Positions 24,965 to 39,900 of a DNA stretch of 64,000 bases are shown here, piece by piece (within the stretch, counting starts at the first letter, position 1; every line of letters begins with the position of its first letter). A program made the translations under genes and the position numbers. The notes below the pieces were generated by a model. The model searched no databases. It worked only from the letters and a program-made list of their open reading frames with translations, and was not told the DNA's origin. The DNA is from Forficula auricularia (Eukaryota; Arthropoda; Insecta; Dermaptera; Forficulidae), in the NCBI GenBank assembly GCA_024734495.1, contig JALMQS010000817.1, forward strand, positions 1 through 64,000. Direction: 5' to 3'.

Positions 24965-27900
24965 GATTTGCTTAATCTTTGTCTACTCCATTTTTAATAT
25001 GACTTTGCAGCAAAAACTATAGTCAATGTACTCTCGAGTGGTCAACTGTTAATAAATTTGTCACAGAAAACACTACAAATCGAATAAATATCATTTCAAG
25101 GTTTAAAAACAATTTAAACAATTATGGCAAAAAAATATATATAGAAAAATTCAAAAGGCTTGAAAGTCACGCTCTCTTTATGTTTTATGACTTATGAGTT
25201 ATGATTTATGAATGGGCTTACTAGCTTTTTCAAAAGATTTAAGTAGCCATTAATGGTGATTTATTTCACTGATTTTCTTTTGTCTTTAACCTATGATGTA
25301 TTTAAAAACAACTTTCAATTTCTCACATTTTCTGATTAAAAAATATCCACTTTCATATATGAGAGTGAATTGAACGGTACCAAAAAAAGTATCAGATAGA
25401 AAAAATCAATTCCAAATGATTAATCGAATTTAGATTTATTTTTATAGAATTTTGGTTAATATGTATATTTATCTAACCAAGCTATACAAGAATTTAAATA
25501 CATATATTGTTTCATAATGAAAATCTTTTGTCCATCATTTTCCAATGAAAACTTCCTTTGCTTAAAAAAGGAGATAATTTTCATCACCTGATTCTAATAA
25601 GTAGTCATAAAAACATTTCTAAAGAAACTTAATGAAGCGCGATAGAAAAATTTATGATCATCTCTTATTAGAGTCATTACTGCATCAGTCTCTCGAAGGC
25701 TTGGCGTAATAGGCACCCGCCCCCTGTGTTACTGGAGACGAAGTGAGAAAGAGCAAAAAAAAATATATATATATATCTTTTAAAAATTTGAGGTTGGGGA
25801 GGAGGGCGGACCCCGAAAATTAAATTTTATTTTCATATCAAAATTAGTCATAAGCGGGGACCCTTTGTAAAATTTTCTGTCCTAGAGGAATGATGCAAAA
25901 AATGATTTTTTCAAGATATTTCAACGAAACTATATTTTTTCTTCTATTTATATAACTTTAGTCACCTTCGGCGAGTTTTGAATTGGAATATTTTACTTTC
26001 AAGTTAGGATGAGAAACAGATTAGTTACATCATATGCTATCGTGTCTTTGAAATTCAAGAATGATTGTGTATAAGCTGAAAAAAGAAACACTATCCAACA
26101 AGCTTTACTAGCCCTACCACACATCTTATACAAGTTTCACAAAGTTGCTCGGAGTATAATTTTTATAAGATGAGCTTTTGACCGATTGTAGTTGAGCTGA
26201 AATCGGGTCAAAATTTGAATACAACTTTTCCGACATTAAATAATAACACCTTACAATTCAATTGAAGAAAAATGGTAAATAATAATATATATTCTGACTG
26301 TAAACGGCGACAAGCCGAAAATAATAAAATAAGTCAATAAAAGGGTATAGTTTTGGTTGAAATGAATTTTTTTTTCTCTCTAGATGTTTAGGACACCGCA
26401 ACACTATTGGGCAAAAACAACTCAAAAAATGGCTTGGGGAGGGTGCAAGTGGAAAATATTAAAATTCTATCTCTAGCTAAATTTCGCACAGGTAGGTATT
26501 TTTTATAGAATAGTACAAATCAATGATCAAATATCGAAAACAAAATCATCAAAATTGACGAAAATCAATTATTATCCAAAATGGATATGGGTTGGGTTAG
26601 AAGAATTAAGGGTACAGCTGGGGCGTCAAAATATCAAATCTAAGGTTGTTACGTCACGAAAAATCAAAATTATAATATTTCTAAGCTCGGAAACTTAAGA
26701 TAGTAGAGCTTTAATAAAGAATAAGTCTTTATCTAAGAGTGTGTGAGTTCCATGTACGTGTAAGCACCGAATGGGACGGTGAGAGAGTTTTGAAAATAAA
26801 TCAAAAAATATCTTAATTTAAATGTTTTCATTTTTAGTGAGATATTTAATTTTTTATTTTTTTACCCAAGATAACAGTATCTGCCTTCCTTAATAAATAA
26901 CAATAATAAAAACTAAATGTAAAATTTTAATTTTTTCCATTATCTTAACGATGTCTTTAAGATATCTTGTAGAATAATCTCAAAGACATCTCACCAAGAG
27001 CTCTAGAAGATATTTTCAGAAGCCAGATATAAAGACCACAAGGCTAGAATGAGTAAAACATCTAGAGTGATCGTACTATTTGGGATAGAGACAAACAAAC
27101 AGAGAAAGCAAATTCAAATAAAAGCCCGTATAAAGAGTTTCTATCTATCTTTATTTCAAAATGCGCTAAAAAGTAGAAAATAAATATTTCTTCAGGACCT
27201 CGAAAATTTCCATACTCATATGACTAAAAATAAGCTGACGTGTTCTGATGTGGCCATCCACTTGACTTTACCATACAACCTGGCCCCACACTTATATTTA
27301 ATATTTAATAAAATTATTTATAATCATGTAGGGAAGGGGGGTTACTTTTTGCATTGTTATACTTCTGGTGTCCCACTGATTATGTATACAAAATTTGGTT
27401 GAGTTTGGTAAATGGCCAAGATTTTCATTTTTTGACCCCCCCCCCATTTTGGGAAGTTAGTTTTTGCATTTTTAGACCTCTGGGGTCCCACTAATTATGC
27501 ATACAAAATTTGGTTGAGTTTGGTACAAGGGCCTATATTTTGATTTTTTGACCCTACACCCCCCCCATTTTGGGCGGTTAGTTTTTGCATTTTTAGACTT
27601 CTCAGGTTCCACTGATTATGTATACAAAATTTGGTTGAGTTTGGTACAAGAGCCTATATTTTCAATTTTTAACCCCCCCACCCCTTAATTTTGGGTCGAT
27701 ATGCACCAAAATCTAATCAGCTCTTAATCTCAATGGACCAAAACTAGGTGTGCAATTTGGTTTCGATATTCACACTAGTTTTTGAGCTAGCTCGTCCACA
27801 AAATTTTGATAACGCACAGACTAACGGACGGACAGACTAACAGACATTTTGACAAAACAATTATTATCTCGAAAAATATAATTTTTTCGATGTTCACCTA

Positions 27901-30900
27901 TTAGAGCTTTTTTGTAGAGCGAAATGCGATGGTTTCGCTCAATTTTTCTAATCAAAATAGTTTCAGCCCTTTTTGAGATATTTCGAAAAAAAGAAGGAAA
28001 AAAACACTTTTTTCATGCACTATTACAATACTTGACCATACCCTGTATGGTAAAGTAATAAAAGTGGGGGCTCTAATACAAGGGTCTACGCTTTATTTTT
28101 AGTCATGTAAGAATGGACATTTTTAAGGAACTGAAGAAATATTTATTTCACATAGAGAAACAAAGAGGTTGTCCTCTGCTTGATTCATATAAACATACAC
28201 ACATATATATCGAAATTATATATTTATATATATATATTATTTATTTGTTTGAGACTATAGTTGATGAGGGCCAAGCCTTTCGAAACTATAGTCTCAAATA
28301 AATAAATAATTAGTATATATAAATATATAATTTCGATATATATGTGTGTATGTTTATTTGCATCAAGCAGAGGACAACCTCTTTGTTTCTCTTTGTGAAT
28401 CAACAACTCTGCTACTCTCGGCAAAACAAAAACGTTTCAATTACATGATTTATTTTCTACTTTTTAAAAAAATTTAAATAAAACCATATTTTTTGAAACA
28501 ATATTTAATACATTTTCAGTTTATTGTTTTCTGAGTCGGAGTGTAATTTGCCGGTGACCATGTCTAGATGATGAGTCATTATTTAATTAGGATAAAATTA
28601 GGCCGTACAAACTATATTGTATTTTTTTATACTAAACAATATCAGTAAAAAGCGGGGCATATCGGAATTTTTACGAGAGCATCAGGAGGAAAGAGGAAAG
28701 GTAGAAGTGGTTGCTCGCGGGCATTGTTTAACCACAAATTACGCTAATGATGAGTCATATAGAGATAATCTATTGAAGTTGCTTTTGAAAATCACGCACC
28801 CGATGCGGCATTCCAAGGCTTGTTTTGGTGGCCGGCCTGCGCAGCCAGCCAGTCAGCTGCAGCGTCTGCTTTACTGTGAGTCTCTCGTCGAGCTCGGTGT
28901 CCTGACGGACATAGGCACACCGATCAGCCAGCTGACTTCCGCGGATAGAGTGCCCGTTGAGCAGGATGTCCCCTCGAGAGGCTCGTTGACGACCCGATAG
29001 CACTTCGAGCAGGCAACGACCCTCTTCCTCTGCAGAAATACCATTTAATTGTTATAAAGGAGATCATTTAAAGAATATTAAAAAAATCAACTGGTAGTCC
29101 AAGAGCTGGTGACACATTTTTGAGTACGGATTTGACCCAACTACTATAGAAATAATGCGTAATAGTACCGTCTATGATAGTTGTACAAGGAATGGCCAGT
29201 CTGGCTGGTCTAAGCAAGTGGACCAGGTACTGCGCATGGTGGGAGTGCGGTAAAAAATACATATGTGTTAAAAAATATTTTTGACCCACAATGAATTTAT
29301 AAAAATTATAATTTCTAGTCAATTATAAACATAATATATTCACTCCAGACCATTTGAGTGGTGGGACGTGTAACCAGACCACCCAAAGTGTACTTTTACA
29401 ACATCCAAAAAATATTAATAATATTAATATCATTTAATTATGTATGTTTATTTATTTTATTCTTTTACTTAAGTGTAGTTAATTATAGGAATAATAATTA
29501 ATTTATGGAATTGCACTATAATTATATAAATCAATATTATCTTCTTTAATGATTCTTGACACAATTTTTCAAAATCAAGACACTAATTTGATACTCCTAT
29601 TCTCAAAACAATCATTCAAATTTTCATCCGTAAGACGTAATCTAAACTTATTTTTAATAAATTCCATAAAATGACATTCGTCTTATTTTTTTTTTTTTTT
29701 TTATAATTCTGTAAATTACTATTGTAGATTGGTATTGGAAACAATTTTTTGGTAGATTTACAGTAAACGTATCTACTGCATCAAAACATGTAGAAATAAA
29801 ATTGTTATGATACATTTTTTAATTTATTTCATATGTTTAAGAAAACTTTAATAATAACACTTTTAATTTAGTTTTCTTTCTCTTTAATTTAGAATCTTGT
29901 TGCGTGAGCATAATAGATCAATCGTGGGCGCACTTATGCCCGCGGGCGCGGGGTTGTCCACTCCTGATATATAGTATATAGGTATAAGGATAGGGCTAAA
30001 AAATTTATCACTACTCAGGAAAGGCATAAAGTAGGCCGTTTTGAGCAAAAAATGTTTATTGTAACAAGTTTTCTATTCCGAGTGGTTTCCGAAATATATT
30101 ATTCAGTAATTTGAATTATGAAATCATAAGAGGGGACGAAATTACTTCTTTTTTCTCCAAAATGAAGTGTGTTTAATTTTTTTCCATTGGTAAAAATATA
30201 TGAGAACATCAGGTCTGAAATCTTGCGGGCCATGATTCATCTGATTATAGAAAAGTCGTTGAAATGTTACGTCATACGGGGGCTGTCGTATTGAATGAAC
30301 AAAAAACTAAGTTATCTTGTTTTTTCAATAATTTAATTAATTTCAATGTATTTTTGTCCTGTCATACTAAATTAAAAACTGTACATTCAAATATCTCTAT
30401 TTTGGAAAGCCCCTTGTATAAAACAGATATTCATTTGAAATATTTATTACACTCCAACCTACTCAATGATTTTCAGGATTATTGACTTTCCTAATCAGGA
30501 CCCTTTCAAATTGCACATATTTGATATAGCTAATCTTTAAATTATATTTATTATTGTCGAATCCACATTTTTTCTTAAATAACTATTTAAAATTCCAATG
30601 TTTTTACTATCCAAATGAAGGGATAAATAAGTAGGGTAAATGCAATTAAAAAATTCTGGATAATTCTCCGAATCAGATCTCATTAATTCCTCTATATCAC
30701 TACAGTACAAATTTGTGGGAGGACATTTGTTTAATCCGCTATTCAAAATACAGTTACTCAAAGGAAAGAAGTTTTCTGTATCCTGTTGTAAAGATAAGAG
30801 TAAATAAATATTAAATTTAATATTGATTTACTATGAGTTAAGGATACTAGGTCACTTATTTCACATTAAAATTAAAAAATTAAAAGAAATAAATTTTTTT

Positions 30901-33900
30901 TCTTTTTCAATATATAGTATATATATTTCGGGCTATCAACCCATCTTCAGGAAGTATAGAAAGTAACTGATAAGTGACCTAGTATCCTTAACTCATAGTA
31001 AATCAATATTAAATATAATATTTATTTACTCTTATCTTTATTAAAGATGTTTCACCTTGCACCAACACCACAATCTCTACTAATTATTGTATCCTGTTGT
31101 GATGAATAGGACAAATTTCGAAACCTAAATAATATAATATAAATACATAATATAATATTATAAGCGTTACAAGAAGAAATACAAAGATTGTTTAAGATCT
31201 CATAAAAACAAAAGAAAACACCTTTCCAGATCTGAATTCTCCAAGGAAAATAGGTAGGGAATAAAATCGAATGAGGCCTTTGATTTCTTGGTTAACTTTC
31301 AAGTTACAATTTTTTTAATTGTCCATATTTATTTTCTTTTGAAAGCATCTTGAATGCATATATTATTCCTTAATTAATGATTATAATCACTTAAATATAA
31401 ATTTTCAAGTAGTCATACATGAATCTAGTTGAGGACCTAATTTTACTAATTCACCATACAAAACGACTGATTTCTTAAAAGAACTGCAATGTCATCTTAG
31501 TAAAAAATATACCGGTATTGCAATGTATTTTAGAATCATTGGAACTCTAAAAAATAAAAAGTCACTGTAACATCCATTATCTGTTTATAAAAGTACCAAT
31601 AAATTCCAGTGAGATGGGAGAATGGGATTTAGACGGCTGCAATAAGCAAGTAGATCTCAGAATTGATAGATAACTCCAAAAAGAAAATAAATCGCACTAC
31701 TTTTTGCTAAATCACAAATATAAGATATTTTGAAAAATGCAACTGTACTCTAACACTAACATAATAAAAATAGATTTGCTAATATGTATATTTCAATCAC
31801 TGAATTGTATTATTAATTATACAATTTTCATCAGTCTATAAATACAATTCTATAGAGTTTTGGCTGAAGGTTAAACATAGTCTTAGAAATGAAATTGTTG
31901 TCATATTGTCGCCTTTTCTGGCTCTAAATTTAAGTAGTCCAGGCTAGATGATTTAGCTGGTAGTCAAAAATATTCCGTAGTTGATAGGGAATGGGCAAAA
32001 CGGTCCTATATGTGATATATTATTTAATTACAAAAACCATTATTCGAAGAAAAGTTAAACCTATAAAGTTAAGAGTTTGTAATACGACTTACCTGAGGTT
32101 GCCATAATAGCGAGAAGTTCTCCTGCAAATACTTCGCAGGTTACTCCTTGCAGCAAGTTATTGCTACTATTTTTTTGGCCTGGCCTGGATCCGGCTTCAA
32201 TTTGACGTAGCTGTAGATGGGGGTACTTGAAGGGTGTTGCTGGTGTCAGGTCATGGCCATTCCCAAGGAATTCTTCGTGCATTGGCATTCCTCGATTGTA
32301 GTATCCAGGACCCGCTGTAGCTGGACGCGAAGAGGGAAGAACTGCGATCGACATCCGTCGTTGGTCGTTTGCCGTGCCGAGGTGATTAATTCTAAATAAT
32401 TATATTAAAATAAATAAATCAATATCGTTAGATGCTGAATTCTTGAAGAATTATTTTTCCTTCATTTTAATTACCGGAAGAACTTTCGCTAAATAACATA
32501 GGAAATTTTACAGTCAAGTGGTTACGAATTTTCGTTTGTTTGTACAATTTTAGTAATTAACTAAATTTGTGAACCGTAAATATTATATATATAACTAAAG
32601 GATATATGTATACTATCTTGAAAATGGAAAACGAAAATTAAGAATAAGAAAGTTTATTTCAAGAATTTTTCGAATAATCCATGAAAAGTGGATTATAACA
32701 ATAATTAAATTAATAATTTTAGCAAGTTATGTATTTTATTAAATAGTACCTGACAGACCGAGCGTTGCTCGGTTATTTTTAATTTATTTAAAAGTGATAT
32801 TTTAAATTCAGGTATAAAGGTCGATTTTTATTTGAAGCCAGAATTAAATAAAATTCAAATAAAATTATTTAATTTATTTTTTGCCAATATTTTGATCGGC
32901 TCCGGCCATTATTAAGGCTTCGCTGTAAAGTAATTAATTTAATTGCAATTCAAAATAATACTAATAAATACGGAGGCCCTTGTTGCTGGATAGCCCAAGG
33001 CTCCACTCGGATTTTTCGCAATATTACTAGTCCCTGGAGGTCCCCCGTACTTTTGGAGGCACAGCGATCTGTGTATTCTAACACCATCTATTTACGCCAC
33101 TGCATGGAGAGGCTCCTTCGTTGACCCTTTTAAACCCTGAAGAAGGAGAGAAGATCCTCCGAATCGTCAGAAGATAATGAAAATGAATTTCTAATAAATA
33201 CTTTTATTTGGGTAGTTATGTGTTTTTAGTTATCCTTGGGCTGTTTTTACATCAATTCAGCATTGAGTCTAGAAATCAGTCTTCAATAGAGAATTCCCCA
33301 AATTAAATAATAATAATAATAATAATAAATTTTATTGAATCAATTATTTTACATGGATCCCAAATTAAATCAATTATTTTGCATGAATTAATGTATACAT
33401 TGTATTTGAGCTTCGACTTCGGAGATTACTTCTCCACCATCGACTGTCCTTGATCATCTTTTTAGTCCTTGTTTTTAATAAGAGGAAAAAACTAATTAAA
33501 TAAAAAACCTCTTTTTCCGATAATTATTCCAATTCCATATTTATCGCCTTCCGTTTTATTCCTCTCCACACACACAAATTAATTATTATTTTTTTTTTTT
33601 TTTTTTATAAATTTTATTAAACCAATTATTTTACATGAATTTATGCATAAATTGTTTTTGAGCTTCGATTCCGGAGATTACTTCTCCACCATCGACTGTC
33701 CTTGATCATCATTATAGTCCTTGTTTTTAATAAGAGGAAAAAACTAATTAAAGAAAAAACCTCTTTTCCGATAATTATTCCAATTTCATATTCTCCCCCG
33801 TCCGTGTCATTTCACAAATTAAATTATTAAACCAATTATTTTACATTAATTACATTGTATTTTTGCTTCGATTCCGGAGATTATTTCTCCACCATCGAGT

Positions 33901-36900
33901 GTACTTATTCATCTTTAGTCCTTGTTTTTAATAAGAGGAAAAATCTAATTAGATAAAAAAACTCTTTTCCGATAATTATTTCAATTTCATTATTCCCCAA
34001 TCAAGTCGATTGGTTAATTCCTCCCAATTCATATATTCCCAATCACAAATTAAATTATTAAACCAATTATTTTACATTAATTAATGTATACATTGTATTT
34101 TAGCTTCGACTCCGGAGATTACTTCTCCACCATCGAGTGTCCTTGATCATCTTTAGTCCTTGTTTTTAATAAGAGGAAAAAACTAATTATAGAAAAAAAA
34201 CCTCTTTTCCGATAATTATTCGTATACCATATTGCGGAAATTAATCCATCCAATTAATCCTTCCTATCAAATCAATCGGAATTCTCCCCTCCCACAAATT
34301 AAATGAATTACCCAATTTTAATATACAATAATATTTGTAATGAATTATTAGTGAGTTTTAAAATTCAAAACAACAAACAATTAATTAATAAAACGGAATT
34401 ACAAAAAAAATATTTTAAATTTTTATTTTCTCACGCACCTGTGAATAATTACTTTAATTAAGAAAAAAATCAAATGAAAGTTAGTCGAACATGAGACCAT
34501 GACAGATCGATTTTTCGTTCCCAAAAAACCCTAACCCGTGATTTTATTCTAAATCGATCGACCCGTTTTCGAGAAAGCGATTCTATACGAATATATAATA
34601 TAATAGGTGTATACATAAGAATTGCTCATTTAATATATGGTAATAATAAGATAAGATAAGGTTTTTTTAGTTTTTAAGATATATAATTTAATTTTTTTTA
34701 ATAGTTAGGTAATGGTACGACCATTTGGCTCAATAACTTTTGACTGTGTTAATTGAAATGGCTGAATTTTATGTTAGAACAAAACTTTTGTAAAATTATA
34801 CAAAAATAAATTTTAATTTTCAGAAGGAGAAAGTTAATTTTTTTTTTCGTTCACCTATTTCATGCATTATCTACATATTTCTTAAAATTACTCAAATGAT
34901 CCTTAGGAAATCGTCATTTTTTGTTTTATGTGAAAGACAATAATAATGACTGTAATTAAAAGCGACTAAACACTTTTTTGCAAATGCTAGTGAGTGTTGA
35001 TTAGTCTCAGAAGATCATTTCGAAGAAATAACATCAGGTGAACGAATTTACAATCCTCGTTGCATGACTGCTTTGAATTTTCTCAGACTGAGATTATTAT
35101 ACGTAATCTTAACTTTTGAAATCAATCATGGAAATGCTCAATTCCCATGCATTCTTTTAGAATATTACCCTAAGAATAGAGAAAATAAAGTAGCTAGATA
35201 ATTCATTTATAAAATAATTTTTATCATAGGGCACTGCGTGCGCAGGAAAAGTTAGAGCATTGGCCGTACATGCTGTACGTTATTTACACGAACCATTACG
35301 AGTCAGTTTCGACCCCCCTGCAGCTCAGACCCATTTGGGATATAGAGTTGAAATTACTAGGTCAAGTTCGAAAAAGTAGTGAAATTTATAGGGTAGTCAA
35401 GTTAAATTGGCCAAGATTAATTAAGTTGAGAAAATAGTACTTTCAATTAAAGTGCATTCTTTCCATTTTGAATGATACTCTAGATCAGGGCTCTCCAACC
35501 CTTGCCCCGCGGGTCGCGAGCGGCCCAGCACTGCTATGAGTGTGGCCCAACATAAAATCATAAACTTCTTTAAAACATTGAGATTTATATGTAGAGATAT
35601 ATTTATTCCCTTTTTCGAAATATGAATGTACATGTATACAATAGGTGAAGCTTTTTCTAAGAATAAAATTCACTAAAAGCAAAATTATAAGCTCAACTAT
35701 ATAAGATAGAAAAAATAATGAATAATTTTTAAGGAATTTGGTGTTGGTACTTGGTGAAACATTTTTTAAATTATTGGATAAAAAATACTTGGTAGATTTT
35801 ACATTAAGATATAAAAATAAAACGAATTTATTTTTGGAGAGACTTTAATCTCGATATATATATTTCGGATCAGTTACTTTCTGTTGCTCCTGAAGATAGA
35901 TTAGCCACCTGAAATATATATATCGAGATTAAAGTCTCTCCAAAAGTAAATTCGTTTTATTTTTATATCTTAATGTGAAACCTACCAAGTATTTTTTATC
36001 CAATAATTTGAAAATAATGAAGTTTGGAATATTTAAAAATTCTTCTTCTTCTCATATTTTCATTGGCTCTAATATTTATTATTTCAGTAATTTATTTGGT
36101 AGATAATAAGTAAAAATATATTTTTACTTATTATCTATTAAAATGTTTCATCTAGAACCGACACCAAATTCTTTAAAGATTAATAATAATTTATTTGCTA
36201 CGACACTAAACAAGTATATCATCATTCTTACATGTTAATAGACAATGGATAGTCGGAGATTATTATAACCGTGACCCTTTAAAAAAAAATTATCATTCCA
36301 CATATCCTTCTTTAATCCCATTCGATCCAACCTGTGGCCCAATATAAAGTCATAAAATTCCTCAAAACATTGAGATTTATATGTAGATATTGAAAAATAC
36401 ACAACAATTTGGCCTGATAATTTTTTTCTCTAAAATAAGAAATCTGAAAATCTACTGTAAAGTTTTCGAAAAATAAAAGTGCTAATTTTAAATTTTGAAT
36501 ATGAAACAAGATTTCCGAAAAAATAATCATAATTTTGGTCTATTTTCGAATCCATTTTCATTAGAAATACATTTTCTACTTGCAAATTTACTGATTGAAT
36601 GTTCTAGAACAATAATTAGATACCGATCTGAAAGAAAAATTGAATATTGTCTATTAGAATTTTATATTAATTATCTAGCCAGGAAAAAATATAAACAAAT
36701 ACCAATACATGATATCACTTTTTGTAAGTATGCAGGTATGTATTTACATATACGAGAAGCTATTTTCAAGTATAAAATTTACGAAAAGTAAAATTAGAAA
36801 CTCACTATGAGCTATAAAAATAATAAAGATCTTATTTCTACATTTTTAATTATCTTTTTTGAATAACAAATATCAAGAGAATTATAATATTTTATCCGCG

Positions 36901-39900
36901 GTCCGAGAACGGCTGCCTCTTCATTGGCATAGGGAAATAAAAGATGATTTGGGAAAAGTAAATAAAGAAATAAAAGTAAGTAATAATAAAAGAATATTGG
37001 TAAAGAAAATAATAAAATAATTGTTGTATGATTTTGAAATTTTTTTTAAAAATTTTTATCAGAACCCTTTATTATAATAGGAGAGAAATTATGATTCCTC
37101 ACGTTTCTTCTTCAGTTAATGGGTTTATCTATCTTCTTTATTAAGACAAATACGAATAATTTTATTGAATATAACCATATACAAAACATATATATACCTA
37201 TTCAACTATATATTATTCACTGCTGGCATTCTTAAAAATGAGTTAAAAGAATGAATAATTTTCCCATATTTTTAACCCCCACAGATGTGTCAGAATGTTT
37301 CAGCATGCTCATTTGCAAATCTAAGAAATTGGATGAGACTTGAACGCACGATTAGGAAGTGAAGGTTGCATACCCTAGTTCGGACTGCGCGTGGAGGCGG
37401 CTCGATCGACGACTTCGTTGGTGGTGAGACGTATACTCGTGAGCAAGGAGATTTGCTTCACTCGACGATTTATGCCTACTAGATGCCGAGACGCCCAGGC
37501 GAGAGCCGTTGTTCTATAATTCAAAATTCATTCATGTAGACCTTTGAGAAATGCTAGTTCCTGATTCCTTCGGCTTGGTTAGTCTAAGCTGACCTTTGCC
37601 AGATTTACTGACCGTTTTTGCATATCAAATTAACATCAACTTGCGAACGATATTACACACCCATCTGTTTTGTAAAGTGAATTACCAATTATTCAAAGTA
37701 AACAATTTATGTTAATTTTTTAAAGTTGGAACAAACCATAGTAGTGAATATAAATCAATTTTCAGATGATAAGATAGTTTGAATTAGTATTAAAAATAAG
37801 ACCAGGAGAAGCCTTTAAATACAAACACTAGCTCTATATTGATTGCACCAGCTTCTCCTTCAAAAGTGCGCTGTTCTGCGTGTTTTAACTTGTTTTTGAT
37901 AATGCTCCAATAAAGTCCATTCACATGCCAGAAGAATAGGATTTTTCAAGCGGAGGATTTAGACTTGAGAAGATATAGTATTCCAAAGGCCATCTTTTGC
38001 TTTATAACTCAAAATCTTCCCTAAAAATGTATCTTCTCTGCACAGGAATTTAAAATACCTGGAGTATTCGTTTTGTGCAACATTGCCTAATTGCTTTTAT
38101 TTTTCGAAAAAGCACACTTAACATTATTAAATATATTTATTAATAAATAACAAACATAAAATAACACGAAGTTTCGATCCATGATCTGGATCGTGTCAGT
38201 ATACAGCTGCTTATCTGCTTCCATAAAGTTATCTCTCACTTGATAACAATCAGAGATATCGTGATAAAAATTTAGTGTTTTTCTATGTTAAATATTTATT
38301 AATAAATATATTTAATAGTGTGAAATATGGTTAACAAAAAATTTAATTTAATAATAAATTTGTTAGTTTGCTAGTATTTAAGTAAAAATTTAGTTTTTTT
38401 ATATTATATATTTTATTTAATTTCCATATATTAGGAGATAAATTTAACCTAATTTATCGAACGGAGAATTTACCACTGATCGAAGCCCCTAAAAACTTAG
38501 TAAATTGGATATTAGATTGTATCTAACTTTCTAAGATCTGGCTCGTGATCCCGGCTTCTTTCCTTCTACTCTGTTCTCTTCAAGATGGAGGGGCCATCCC
38601 ATACAGGCCTTTAGGGGATGCACCTTCTGGTGTATCTCCTTCTCACATCAATATCATTAAAAAAAAAATAGAAATTAATTAAAAGGTAATTTATATTACA
38701 TATTCACAAATCTTAATTACTTATTTATGTTATGTTTGTTAATAATTTTTAGTTACCTGGGCATGGATGAGATCAGGATCACTTCTGCTCATTCCGCCCC
38801 TCTGGTGAAGAGGTCTGTTTCTTCTGGGAGGACTCTCCCCACCGCCACCCTGACTTGAATCGTACCCTGATGACCCTCGTGCCGGAGGAAATACCCTCGG
38901 CAATCCGAACTTGAGATACGTGTACATATTCGCACCTAGACTCGACCTAAACAAAGAATCGGCAATGAATAAAGCATATGTGTACTGATCGGAATAAAGT
39001 AGTATCACAAAGGGAAACCTTTGACCTGAATCCGACCAATTGAAAAGTTTTAACCATCCGTACCACCTGACAGTTAGAAGAAATAATCAAGCTATTATAT
39101 TACAAGAATGCTATCTTATGCTCTGGTTCAAGATGACATAGTCCGATGATATGCAGTTTAGCAAAAAAAATTGGATTCACAAATTGATTTTAGTTCTCAA
39201 TTTACAGTTAATAATCTATACTTTAAACTCGTTTGAAAAAACTTAAGAAGTAGATATTTAGAAGAAAGCGAAATAGCTAACTACTATAATATTTTTAAAT
39301 AATAAGAGTAATAATACATATATATGGACCTATCAAGCTTTTTGGTTAGGGGAGGGGAAGGGGCAGATCCAAGAGGGAACTAAGGATTACAAATAAATTA
39401 GCTACAAGAAATTTAGAAAAACCAAATTAACTATATTCAAGAAAGAAAATAAATAATTTCCATTTTCTTTTTATTCGTTGATTTTCAGTAGGTAGTAAGT
39501 AAGTATTTATAGATTTTTTATTAAAGTTAAAGTTTTTTAAGAATCACTTTGCGTCTAGGAGGGGGGCAGGTACCTGAGATCATACTCGTATCCGCCCCTA
39601 TATTGTATATATATACCATATATTTGATATGTGATTATTTTAAAACAATACTATCTATGTGTAGGCGTGAATATCTTTGAATTATTAAGTATTGATCACT
39701 ACATAAATTCATCCTTCCTGACATCTAGGGGCAAAAAGTTATCAGGGAAACAAATATATTCTCCCATAAGAATAATACAATTACTTCCCTATTAACTATC
39801 GTCTTTGATTTTCACCACGTTTTTAATAAGAGTTTTCTAAAAGATCTAATCTGTAAATAAGGTAAAGTAGATTATTTTCATTCGTACCATCTGACTCGAA

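Larger units (their letters stand above)
23953..28799 (-). other. ABCG8-like intron 6 (4.8 kb)
   Basis: Holds the LINE 3' end, (TA)n, a 118-bp minisatellite and the 28150-28398 foldback. The rest is AT-rich with no gene seen. Confidence 0.6.

Noticed and set aside
28617..29000. 127-aa plus-strand ORF
   Set aside because: Antisense shadow of ABCG exon 6, whose splice sites and homology are clear.
33300..34330. CRISPR array
   Set aside because: Units are >200 bp, imperfect, and the genome is eukaryotic.
36495..36791. 98-aa plus-strand ORF
   Set aside because: AT-rich, Ile/Lys/Tyr composition, no domain, lies in an ABCG intron beside repeats.
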